DNA of 64,000 nucleotides. Origin: Anisus vortex. Its lineage: Eukaryota > Mollusca > Gastropoda > Planorbidae. The position numbers and the translations under genes are program-made. This document shows, one piece after another, positions 37,810 through 50,066 of this stretch. Numbering within the stretch: position 1 is the stretch's first letter; every line of letters starts with the position of its first letter. The stretch lies in contig CASBPS010000143.1 in NCBI GenBank assembly GCA_949126835.1, positions 66,049-130,048 of the forward strand, given 5' to 3'. A model generated the notes under the pieces. That model worked only from the letters and a program-made list of their open reading frames with translations, was not told the DNA's origin and ran no database searches.

Positions 37810-40425
37810 GCACCATTACCACAAATCTGCTAGTCAAGTCGTTGTACGGTTTGTTGAGAAGCCAAAACAACAAATCTGCTTTTTCAGTCCTTGTACGGCC
37901 AGAAAAGAAGTCAAAACTAGAAATCTGCTATTCAAGTCGTTGTACGGTTTGTGGAGAGAGCCAAAACCATAAATCTGCTGTGTTACGGCCAAAAGAGAAG
38001 CTAAAACCACAAATCTTCTTGTCAAGTCGTTGGACGGCCAGAAAAGAAGCCAAAACAATAAATCTGCTATTCAAGTCGTTGTACCAAAAGCCAAAACCAC
38101 AAATCTGCTTTTGTACGGCCAGAAAAGGAGCCAAAACCACAAATCTGCTATTTTAAGGCCAAAAGAGAAGCAAAAACCCGAAATCTGCTATTCAAGTCGT
38201 TGTACGGACTGTGGAAACGCCAAAACCACAAATCTGCTTTTGTACGGCCAGTAGAGAAGCCAAAACCACAAATCTGCTGTTTTACGGTTAGAAAAGAAGC
38301 CAAAACAAGAAATCTGCTATTCAAGTCGTTGTACGGATTGTGGAAAAGCCAAAACCACAAATCTGCTTTTGTACGGCCAGAATAGGAGCCAAAACCAGAA
38401 ATCTGCTATTCAAGTCGTTGTACGGTTTCTGGAGAAGCCAAAACCACAAATCTGCTTTTGTACGGCCAGTAGAGAAGCCAAAACCACAAATCTGCTGTAT
38501 TACGGCGAAAAGAGAAGCCAAAACCACAAATCTGCTATTCAAGTCGTTGTACGGCCAGAACAGAAGCACCATTAGCACAAATCGGCTAGTCAAGTCGTTG
38601 GACGGTTTGTGGAGAAGCCAAAACAACAAATCTGCTTTTTAAATCATTGTACGGCCAGAAAAGAAGCCAAAACTAGAAATCTGCTATTCAAGTCGTCGTA
38701 CGGTTTGTGGAGAGAGCCAAAACCATAAATCTGTTTTTGTACGGCCAGAAAAGGAGCCAAAACCAGAAATCTGCTTTTCAAGTCTTTGTACGGTTTCTGG
38801 AGAAGCCAAAACCACAAATCTGTTTTTGTACGGCCAGTAGAGAAGCCAAAACCACAAATCTGCTGTATTACGGCGAAAAGAGAAGCCAAAACCACAAATC
38901 TGCTATTCAAGTCGTTGTACGGCCAGAACAGAAGCACCATTATCACAAATCTGCTTGTCAAGTCGTTGTACGGTTTGTGGAGAAGCCAAAACAACAAATC
39001 TGCTTTTTAAGTCCTTGTACGGCCAGAAAAGAAGCCAAAACTAGAAATCTGCTATTCAAGTCATTGTACGGTTTGTGGAGAGAGCCAAAACCATAAATCT
39101 GTTTTTGTACGGCCAGAAAAGGAGCCAAAACCAGAAATCTGCTTTTCAAGTCTTTGTACGGTTTCTGGAGAAGCCAAAACCACAAATCTGTTTTTGTACG
39201 GCCAGTAGAGAAGCCAAAACCACAAATCTGCTGTATTACGGCGAAAAGAGAAGCCAAAACCACAAATCTGCTATTCAAGTCGTTGTACGGCCAGAACAGA
39301 AGCACCATTACCACAAATCTGCTAGTCAAGTCGTTGTACGGTTTGTTGAGAAGCCAAAACAACAAATCTGCTTTTTCAGTCCTTGTACGGCCAGAAAAGA
39401 AGCCAAAACTAGAAATCTGCTATTCAAGTCGTTGTACGGTTTGTGGAGAGAGCCAAAACCATAAATCTGCTGTGTTACGGCCAAAAGAGAAGCTAAAACC
39501 ACAAATCTTCTTGTCAAGTCGTTGGACGGCCAGAAAAGAAGCCAAAACAATAAATCTGCTATTCAAGTCGTTGTACCAAAAGCCAAAACCACAAATCTGC
39601 TTTTGTACGGCCAGAAAAGGAGCCAAAACCACAAATCTGCTGTTTTAAGGCCAAAAGAGAAGCAAAAACCAGAAATCTGCTATTCAAGTCGTTGTACGGA
39701 CTGTGGAAACGCCAAAACCATAAATCTGCTTTTGTACGGCCAGTAGAGAAGCCAAAACCACAAATCTGCTGTTTTACGGTTATAAAAGAAGCCAAAACAA
39801 GAAATCTGCTATTCAAGTCGTTGTACGGATTGTGGAAAAGCCAAAACCACAAATCTGCTTTTGTACGGCCAGAATAGGAGCCAAAACCAGAAATCTGCTA
39901 TTCAAGTCGTTGTACGGTTTCTGGAAAAGCCAAAACCACAAATCTGCTTTTGTACGGCCAGTAGAGAAGCCAAAACCACAAATCTGCTGTATTACGGCGA
40001 AAAGAGAAGCCAAAACCACAAATCTGCTATTCAAGTCGTTGTACGGCCAGAACAGAAGCACCATTACCACAAATCTGCTAGTCAAGTCGTTGTACGGTTT
40101 GTGGAGAAGCCAAAACAACAAATCTGCTTTTTAAGTCCTTGTACGGCCAGAAAAGAAGCCAAAACTAGAAATCTGCTATTCAAGTCGTTGTACGGTTTAT
40201 GGAGAGAGCCAAAACCATAAATCTGTTTTTGTACGGCCAGAAAAGGAGCCAAAACCAGAAATCTGCTTTTCAAGTCTTTGTACGGTTTCTGGAGAAGCCA
40301 AAACCACAAATCTGTTTTTGTACGGCCAGTAGAGAAGCCAAAACCACAAATCTGCTGTATTACGGCGAAAAGAGAAGCCAAAACCACAAATCTGCTATTC
40401 AAGTCGTTGTACGGCCAGAACAGAA
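37810..40425 (+). repeat. C/B-like units (756-368-368-756-368)
   Basis: The anchors are 37,810, 38,566, 38,934, 39,302 and 40,058. The 756 block at 37,054 is repeated in tandem at 37,810 with a period of 756. The stretch from 36,686 repeats at an offset of 2,248 bp (twice 1,124), and from 38,934 at 1,124 bp. Near 38,641 aaatcattg replaces aagtccttg, and near 39,061 tcattgtacgg shows one lost CpG. Confidence 0.9.
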
Positions 40426-43400
40426 GCACCATTACCACAAATCTGCTAGTCAAGTCGTTGTACGGTTTGTTGAGAAGCCAAAACAACAAATCTGCTTTTT
40501 CAGTCCTTGTACGGCCAGAAAAGAAGCCAAAACTAGAAATCTGCTATTCAAGTCGTTGTACGGTTTGTGGAGAGAGCCAAAACCATAAATCTGCTGTGTT
40601 ACGGCCAAAAGAGAAGCTAAAACCACAAATCTTCTTGTCAAGTCGTTGGTCGGCCAGAAAAGAAGCCAAAACAATAAATCTGCTATTCAAGTCGTTGTAC
40701 CAAAAGCCAAAACCACAAATCTGCTTTTGTACGGCCAGAAAAGGAGCCAAAACCACAAATCTGCTGTTTTAAGGCCAAAAGAGAAGCAAAAACCAGAAAT
40801 CTGCTATTCAAGTCGTTGTACGGTTTGTGGAGAGAGCCAAAACCATAAATCTGTTTTTGTACGGCCAGAAAAGGAGCCAAAACCAGAAATCTGCTTTTCA
40901 AGTCTTTGTACGGTTTCTGGAGAAGCCAAAACCACAAATCTGCTTTTGTACGGCCAGTAGAGAAGCCAAAACCACAAATCTGCTGTATTACGGCGAAAAG
41001 AGAAGCCAAAAAGACAAATCTGCTATTCAAGTCGTTGTACGGCCAGAACAGAAGCACCATTACCACAAATCTGCTAGTCAAGTCGTTGTACGGTTTGTTG
41101 AGAAGCCAAAACAACAAATCTGCTTTTTAAGTCCTTGTACGGCCAGAAAAGAAGCCAAAACTAGAAATCTGCTATTCAAGTCGTTGTACGGTTTGTGGAG
41201 AGAGCCAAAACCATAAATCTGCTGTGTTACAACCAAAAGAGAATTTGAAACCACAAATCTTCTTGTCAAGTCGTTGGACGGCCAGAAAAGAAGCCAAAAC
41301 AAGAAATCTGCTATTCAAGTCGTTGTACGGATTGTGGAAAAGCCAAAACCACAAATCTGCTTTTGTACGGCCAGAAAAGGAGCCAAAACCAGAAATCTGC
41401 TATTCAAGTCGTTGTACGGTTTCTGGAAAAGCCAAAACCACAAATCTGCTTTTGTACGGCCAGTAGAGAAGCCAAAACCACAAATCTGCTGTATTACGGC
41501 GAAAAGAGAAGCCAAAACCACAAATCTGCTATTCAAGTCGTTGTACGGCCAGAACAGAAGCACCATTACCACAAATCTGCTAGTCAAGTCGTTGTACGGT
41601 TTGTTGAGAAGCCAAAACAACAAATCTGCTTTTTAAGTCCTTGTACGGCCAGAAAAAAAGCCAAAACTAGAAATCTGCTATTCAAGTCGTTGTACGGTTT
41701 ATGGAGAGAGCCAAAACCATAAATCTGTTTTTGTACGGCCAGAAAAGGAGCCAAAACCAGAAATCTGCTTTTCAAGTCTTTGTACGGTTTCTGGAGAAGC
41801 CAAAACCACAAATCTGTTTTTGTACGGCCAGTAGAGAAGCCAAAACCACAAATCTGCTGTATTACGGCGAAAAGATAAGCCAAAACCACAAATCTGCTAT
41901 TCAAGTCGTTGTACGGCCAGAACAGAAGCACCATTACCACAAATCTGCTAGTCAAGTCGTTGTACGGTTTGTGGAGAAGCCAAAACAACAAATCTGCTTT
42001 TTAAGTCCTTGTACGGCCAGAAAAGAAGCCAAAACTAGTAATCTGCTATTCAAGTCGTTGTACGGTTTATGGAGAGAGCCAAAACCATAAATCTGTTTTT
42101 GTACGGCCAGAAAAGGAGCCAAAACCAGAAATCTGCTTTTCAAGTCTTTGTACGGTTTCTGGAGAAGCCAAAACCACAAATCTGTTTTTGTACGGCCAGT
42201 AGAGAAGCCAAAACCACAAATCTGCTGTATTACGGCGAAAAGATAAGCCAAAACCACAAATCTGCTATTCAAGTCGTTGTACGACCAGAACAGAAGCACC
42301 ATTACCACAAATCTGCTAGTCAAGTCGTTGTACGGTTTGTGGAGAAGCCAAAACAACAAATCTGCTTTTTAAGTCCTTGTACGGCCAGAAAAGAAGCCAA
42401 AACTAGAAATCTGCTATTCAAGTCGTTGTACGGTTTGTGGAGAGAGCCAAAACCACAAATCTGCTTTTGTACGGCCAGTAGAGAAGCCAAAACCACAAAT
42501 CTGCTGTATTACGGCGAAAAGAGAAGCCAAAACCACAAATCTGCTATTCAAGTCGTTGTACGGCCAGAACAGAAGCACCATTACCACAAATCTGCTAGTC
42601 AAGTCGTTGTACGGTTTGTTGAGAAGCCAAAACAACAAATCTGCTTTTTCAGTCCTTGTACGGCCAGAAAAGAAGCCAAAACTAGAAATCTGCTATTCAA
42701 GTCGTTGTACGGTTTGTGGAGAGAGCCAAAACCATAAATCTGCTGTGTTACGGCCAAAAGAGAAGCTAAAACCACAAATCTTCTTGTCAAGTCGTTGGTC
42801 GGCCAGAAAAGAAGCCAAAACAATAAATCTGCTATTCAAGTCGTTGTACCAAAAGCCAAAACCACAAATCTGCTTTTGTACGGCCAGAAAAGGAGCCAAA
42901 ACCACAAATCTGCTGTTTTAAGGCCAAAAGAGAAGCAAAAACCAGAAATCTGCTATTCAAGTCGTTGTACGGTTTGTGGAGAGAGCCAAAACCATAAATC
43001 TGTTTTTGTACGGCCAGAAAAGGAGCCAAAACCAGAAATCTGCTTTTCAAGTCTTTGTACGGTTTCTGGAGAAGCCAAAACCACAAATCTGCTTTTGTAC
43101 GGCCAGTAGAGAAGCCAAAACCACAAATCTGCTGTATTACGGCGAAAAGAGAAGCCAAAAAGACAAATCTGCTATTCAAGTCGTTGTACGGCCAGAACAG
43201 AAGCACCATTACCATAAATCTGCTAGTCAAGTCGTTGTACGGTTTGTTGAGAAGCCAAAACAACAAATCTGCTTTTTAAGTCCTTGTACGGCCAGAAAAG
43301 AAGCCAAAACTAGAAATCTGCTATTCAAGTCGTTGTACGGTTTGTGGAGAGAGCCAAAACCATAAATCTGCTGTGTTACAACCAAAAGAGAATTTGAAAC

Positions 43401-43707
43401 CACAAATCTTCTTGTCAAGTCGTTGGACGGCCAGAAAAGAAGCCAAAACAAGAAATCTGCTATTCAAGTCGTTGTACGGATTGTGGAAAAGCCAAAACCA
43501 CAAATCTGCTTTTGTACGGCCAGAAAAGGAGCCAAAACCAGAAATCTGCTTTTCAAGTCGTTGTACGGTTTCTGGAGAAGCCAAAACCACAAATCTGCTT
43601 TTGTACGGCTAGTAGAGAAGCCAAAACCACAAATCTGCTGTATTTGTCGAAAAGAGAAGCCAAAACCATAAATATTCTATTCAAGTCGTTGTACGGCCAG
43701 AACAGAA
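40426..43707 (+). repeat. Family D, 2,149-bp unit (47 monomers) and a partial second copy
   Basis: The first unit (40,426-42,574) has intervals 628-506-368-368-279. The second starts at 42,575 with 628 and 505 and then leaves the pattern. The 628 interval was parsed into 14 monomers. It is a 756 that lost monomers where a 707/756-type start (gcaaaaacc) is joined to a long monomer ending tttgtggagagagcc near 40,820 and 42,970. The two copies match closely until about 43,540. Confidence 0.9.
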
Positions 43708-44084
43708 GCACCATTACCACAAATCTGCTAGTCAAGTCGTTGTACGGTTTGTTGAGAAGCCAAAACAACAAATCTGCTTTTTAAGTCCTTGTACGGCCAG
43801 AAAAAAAGCCAAAACTAGAAATCTGCTAATCAAGTCGTTGTACGGTTTATGGAGAGAGCCAAAACCATAAATCTGCTGTGTTACGGCCAAAAGAGAAGCT
43901 AAAACCACAAATCTTCTTTTCAAGTCGTTGTACGGCCAGAAAAGAAGCCAAAACAAGAAATCTGCTATTCAAGTCGTTATACGGATTGTGGAGAAGCCAA
44001 AACCACAAATCTGCTGTATTACGGCGAAAAGAGAAGCCAAAACTACAAATCTGCTATTCAAGTCGTTGTACGGCCAGAACAGAA
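43708..44084 (+). repeat. 377-bp block leading into family E
   Basis: Eight monomers of 51, 49, 50, 40, 49, 49, 40 and 49 bp. Compared with a 506 interval it lacks three monomers after ttatacggattgtggag. The same 377-bp block occurs at 52,133, 56,653 and 60,130, each time just before an E-like 675 or 626 interval. Confidence 0.88.
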
Positions 44085-47000
44085 GCACCATTACCACAAA
44101 TCTGCTAGTCAAGTCGTTGTACGGTTTGTGGAGAAGCCAAAACAACAAATCTGCTTTTTAAGTCCTTGTACGGCCAGAAAAGAAGCCAAAACTAGAAATC
44201 TGCTATTCAAGTCGTTGTACGGTTTGTGGAGAGAGCCAAAACCACAAATCTGCTGTGTTACGGCCAAAAGAGAAGCTGAAACCACAAATCTTTATTTCAA
44301 GTCGTTGTACGGCTAGAAAAAAAGCCAAAACCAGAAATCTGCTGTTTTACGGCCAAAAGAGAAGCCAAAACCATAAATCTGCTGTGTTACGGCCAAAAGA
44401 GAAGCTAAAACCACAAATCTTCTTTTCAAGTCGTTGTACGGCCAGAAAAGAAGCCAAAACAAGAAATCTGCTATTCAAGTCGTTGTACGGATTGTGGAAA
44501 AGCCAAAACCACAAATTTGCTTTTGTACGGCCAGAATAGGAGCCAAAACCAGAAATCTGCTTTTCAAGTCGTTGTACGGTTTCTGGAGAAGCCAAAACCA
44601 CAAATCTGCTTTTGTACGGCCAGTAGAGAAGCCAAAACCACAAATCTGCTGTATTACGGCGAAAAGAGAAGCCAAAACCACAAATCTGCTATTCAAGTCG
44701 TTGTACGGCCAGAACAGAAGCACCATTACCACAAATCTGCTAGTCAAGTCGTCGTACGGTTTGTGGAGAGAGCCAAAACCATAAATCTGCTGTTTTATGG
44801 CCAGAAAAGAAGCCAAAACAAGAAATCTGCTATTCAAGTCGTTGTACGGTTTGTTGAGAGAGCCAAAACCATAAATCTGCTGTGTTACGGCCAAAAGAGA
44901 AGCTAAAACCACAAATCTTCTTGTCAAGTCGTTGTACGGCCAGAAAAGAAGCCAAACCAAGAAATCTGCTATTCAAGTCGTTGTACGGATTGTGGAAAAG
45001 CCAAAACCACAAATCTGCTTTTGTACGGCCAGAAAAGGAGCCAAAACAAGAAATCTGCTTTTCAAGTCGTTTAACGGTTTCTGGAGAAGCCAAAACCACA
45101 AATCTGCTTTTGTACGGCTAGTAGAGAAGCCAAAACCACAAATCTGCTGTATTACGGCGAAAAGAGAACCCAAAACCACAAATCTGCTATTCAAGTCGTT
45201 GTACGGCCAGAACAGAAGCACCATTACCACAAATCTGCTAGTCAATTCTTTGTACGGTTTGTGGAGAAGCCAAAACAACAAATCTGCTTTTTAAGTCCTT
45301 GTACGGCCAGAAAAGAAGCCAAAACTAGAAATCTGCTATTCAAGTCGTTGTACGATTTGTGGAGAGAGCCAAAACCACAAATCTGCTGTGTTACGGCCAA
45401 AAGAGAAGCTGAAACCATAAATCTTCTTTTCAAGTCGTTGTACGGCCAGAAAAAAAGCCAAAACCAGAAATCTGCTGTTTTACGGCCAGAAAAGGAGCCA
45501 AAACAAGAAATCTGCTATTCAAGTCGTTGTACGGACTGTGGAAACGCCAAAACCACAAATCTGCTTTTGTACGGCCAGTAGAGAAGCCAAAACCACAAAT
45601 CTGCTGTTTTACGGTTAGAAAAGAAGCCAAAACAAGAAATCTGCTATTCAAGTCGTTGTACGGATTGTGGAAAAGCCAAAACCACAAATCTGCTTTTGTA
45701 CGGCCAGAATAGGAGCCAAAACCAGAAATCTGCTTTTCAAGTCGTTGTACGGTTTCTGGAGAAGCCAAAACCACAAATCTGTTTTTGTACGGCCATTAGA
45801 GAAGCCAAAACCACAAATATGCTGTATTACGGCGAAAAGAGAAGCCAAAACCACAAATCTGCTATTCAAGTCGTTGTACGGCCAGAACAGAAGCACCATT
45901 ACCACAAATCTGCTAATCAAGTCGTTGTACGGTTTATGGAGAGAGCCAAAACCATAAATCTGCTGTGTTACGGCCAAAAGAGAAGCTAAAACCACAAATC
46001 TTCTTTTCAAGTCGTTGTACGGCCAGAAAAGAAGCCAAAACAAGAAATCTGCTATTCAAGCCGTTATACGGATTGTGGAGAAGCCAAAACCACAAATCTG
46101 CTGTATTACGGCGAAAAGAGAAGCCAAAACTACAAATCTGCTATTCAAGTCGTTGTACGGCCAGAACAGAAGCACCATTACCACAAATCTGCTAGTCAAG
46201 TCGTTGTACGGTTTGTGGAGAAGCCAAAACAACAAATCTGCTTTTTAAGTCCTTGTACGGCCAGAAAAGAAGCCAAAACTAGAAATCTGCTATTCAAGTC
46301 GTTGTACGGTTTGTGGAGAGAGCCAAAACCACAAATCTGCTGTGTTACGGCCAAAAGAGAAGCTGAAACCACAAATCTTCTTTTCAAGTCGTTGTACGGC
46401 TAGAAAAAAAGCCAAAACCAGAAATCTGCTGTTTTACGGCCAGAAAAGGAGCCAAAACCACAAATCTGCTGTTTTACGGCCAAAAGAGAAGCCAAAACCA
46501 TAAATCTGCTGTGTTACGGCCAAAAGAGAAGCTAAAACCACAAATCTTCTTTTCAAGTCGTTGTACGGCCAGAAAAGAAGCCAAAACAAGAAATCTGCTA
46601 TTCAAGTCGTTGTACGGATTGTGGAAAAGCCAAAACCACAAATTTGCTTTTGTACGGCCAGAATAGGAGCCAAAACCAGAAATCTGCTTTTCAAGTCGTT
46701 GTACGGTTTCTGGAGAAGCCAAAACCACAAATCTGCTTTTGTACGGCCAGTAGAGAAGCCAAAACCACAAATCTGCTGTATTACGGCGAAAAGAGAAGCC
46801 AAAACCACAAATCTGCTATTCAAGTCGTTGTACGGCCAGAACAGAATCACCATTACCACAAATCTGCTAGTCAAGTCGTCGTACGGTTTGTGGAGAGAGC
46901 CAAAACCATAAATCTGCTGTTTTATGGCCAGAAAAGAAGCCAAAACAAGAAATCTGCTATTCAAGTCGTTGTACGGTTTGTTGAGAGAGCCAAAACCATA

Positions 47001-50000
47001 AATCTGCTGTGTTACGGCCAAAAGAGAAGCTAAAACCACAAATCTTCTTGTCAAGTCGTTGTACGGCCAGAAAAGAAGCCAAACCAAGAAATCTGCTATT
47101 CAAGTCGTTGTACGGATTGTGGAAAAGCCAAAACCACAAATCTGCTTTTGTACGGCCAGAAAAGGAGCCAAAACAAGAAATCTGCTTTTCAAGTCGTTTA
47201 ACGGTTTCTGGAGAAGCCAAAACCACAAATCTGCTTTTGTACGGCTAGTAGAGAAGCCAAAACCACAAATCTGCTGTATTACGGCGAAAAGAGAACCCAA
47301 AACCACAAATCTGCTATTCAAGTCGTTGTACGGCCAGAACAGAAGCACCATTACCACAAATCTGCTAGTCAATTCTTTGTACGGTTTGTGGAGAAGCCAA
47401 AACAACAAATCTGCTTTTTAAGTCCTTGTACGGCCAGAAAAGAAGCCAAAACTAGAAATCTGCTATTCAAGTCGTTGTACGATTTGTGGAGAGAGCCAAA
47501 TCCACAAATCTGCTGTGTTACGGCCAAAAGAGAAGCTGAAACCATAAATCTTCTTTTCAAGTCGTTGTACGGCCAGAAAAAAAGCCAAAACCAGAAATCT
47601 GCTGTTTTACGGCCAGAAAAGGAGCCAAAACAAGAAATCTGCTATTCAAGTCGTTGTACGGACTGTGGAAACGCCAAAACCACAAATCTGCTTTTGTACG
47701 GCCAGTAGAGAAGCCAAAACCACAAATCTGCTGTTTTACGGTTAGAAAAGAAGCCAAAACAAGAAATCTGCTATTCAAGTCGTTGTACGGATTGTGGAAA
47801 AGCCAAAACCACAAATCTGCTTTTGTACGGCCAGAATAGGAGCCAAAACCAGAAATCTGCTTTTCAAGTCGTTGTACGGTTTCTGGAGAAGCCAAAACCA
47901 CAAATCTGTTTTTGTACGGCCATTAGAGAAGCCAAAACCACAAATATGCTGTATTACGGCGAAAAGAGAAGCCAAAACCACAAATCTGCTATTCAAGTCG
48001 TTGTACGGCCAGAACAGAAGCACCATTACCACAAATCTGCTAATCAAGTCGTTGTACGGTTTATGGAGAGAGCCAAAACCATAAATCTGCTGTGTTACGG
48101 CCAAAAGAGAAGCTAAAACCACAAATCTTCTTTTCAAGTCGTTGTACGGCCAGAAAAGAAGCCAAAACAAGAAATCTGCTATTCAAGTCGTTATACGGAT
48201 TGTGGAGAAGCCAAAACCACAAATCTGCTGTATTACGGCGAAAAGAGAAGCCAAAACTACAAATCTGCTATTCAAGTCGTTGTACGGCCAGAACAGAAGC
48301 ACCATTACCACAAATCTGCTAGTCAAGTCGTTGTACGGTTTGTGGAGAAGCCAAAACAACAAATCTGCTTTTTAAGTCCTTGTACGGCCAGAAAAGAAGC
48401 CAAAACTAGAAATCTGCTATTCAAGTCGTTGTACGGTTTGTGGAGAGAGCCAAAACCACAAATCTGCTGTGTTACGGCCAAAAGAGAAGCTGAAACCACA
48501 AATCTTCTTTTCAAGTCGTTGTACGGCTAGAAAAAAAGCCAAAACCAGAAATCTGCTGTTTTACGGCCAGAAAAGGAGCCAAAACCACAAATCTGCTGTT
48601 TTACGGCCAAAAGAGAAGCCAAAACCATAAATCTGCTGTGTTACGGCCAAAAGAGAAGCTAAAACCACAAATCTTCTTTTCAAGTCGTTGTACGGCCAGA
48701 AAAGAAGCCAAAACAAGAAATCTGCTATTCAAGTCGTTGTACGGATTGTGGAAAAGCCAAAACCACAAATTTGCTTTTGTACGGCCAGAATAGGAGCCAA
48801 AACCAGAAATCTGCTTTTCAAGTCGTTGTACGGTTTCTGGAGAAGCCAAAACCACAAATCTGCTTTTGTACGGCCAGTAGAGAAGCCAAAACCACAAATC
48901 TGCTGTATTACGGCGAAAAGAGAAGCCAAAACCACAAATCTGCTATTCAAGTCGTTGTACGGCCAGAACAGAAGCACCATTACCACAAATCTGCTAGTCA
49001 AGTCGTCGTACGGTTTGTGGAGAGAGCCAAAACCATAAATCTGCTGTTTTATGGCCAGAAAAGAAGCCAAAACAAGAAATCTGCTATTCAAGTCGTTGTA
49101 CGGTTTGTTGAGAGAGCCAAAACCATAAATCTGCTGTGTTACGGCCAAAAGAGAAGCTAAAACCACAAATCTTCTTGTCAAGTCGTTGTACGGCCAGAAA
49201 AGAAGCCAAACCAAGAAATCTGCTATTCAAGTCGTTGTACGGATTGTGGAAAAGCCAAAACCACAAATCTGCTTTTGTACGGCCAGAAAAGGAGCCAAAA
49301 CAAGAAATCTGCTTTTCAAGTCGTTTAACGGTTTCTGGAGAAGCCAAAACCACAAATCTGCTTTTGTACGGCTAGTAGAGAAGCCAAAACCACAAATCTG
49401 CTGTATTACGGCGAAAAGAGAACCCAAAACCACAAATCTGCTATTCAAGTCGTTGTACGGCCAGAACAGAAGCACCATTACCACAAATCTGCTAGTCAAG
49501 TCTTTGTACGGTTTGTGGAGAAGCCAAAACAACAAATCTGCTTTTTAAGTCCTTGTACGGCCAGAAAAGAAGCCAAAACTAGAAATCTGCTATTCAAGTC
49601 GTTGTACGATTTGTGGAGAGAGCCAAAACCACAAATCTGCTGTGTTACGGCCAAAAGAGAAGCTGAAACCATAAATCTTCTTTTCAAGTCGTTGTACGGC
49701 CAGAAAAAAAGCCAAAACCAGAAATCTGCTGTTTTACGGCCAGAAAAGGAGCCAAAACAAGAAATCTGCTATTCAAGTCGTTGTACGGACTGTGGAAACG
49801 CCAAAACCACAAATCTGCTTTTGTACGGCCAGTAGAGAAGCCAAAACCACAAATCTGCTGTTTTACGGTTAGAAAAGAAGCCAAAACAAGAAATCTGCTA
49901 TTCAAGTCGTTGTACGGATTGTGGAAAAGCCAAAACCACAAATCTGCTTTTGTACGGCCAGAATAGGAGCCAAAACCAGAAATCTGCTTTTCAAGTCGTT

Positions 50001-50066
50001 GTACGGTTTCTGGAGAAGCCAAAACCACAAATCTGCTATTCAAGTCGTTGTACGGCCAGAACAGAA
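44085..50066 (+). repeat. Family E, three units (2,127 bp, 47 monomers)
   Basis: Units start at 44,085, 46,172 and 48,299. The middle one has the standard intervals 675-498-675-279 (15, 11, 15 and 6 monomers). The first has 635 in place of 675 because one 40-bp monomer is missing near 44,350, so that unit is 2,087 bp. The third changes at the third interval (595) and passes into another type near 50,035. The unit looks like a shortened family A, with the same 675/676 and 675 parts, a 596 reduced to 498, and no 707 part. Confidence 0.93.
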
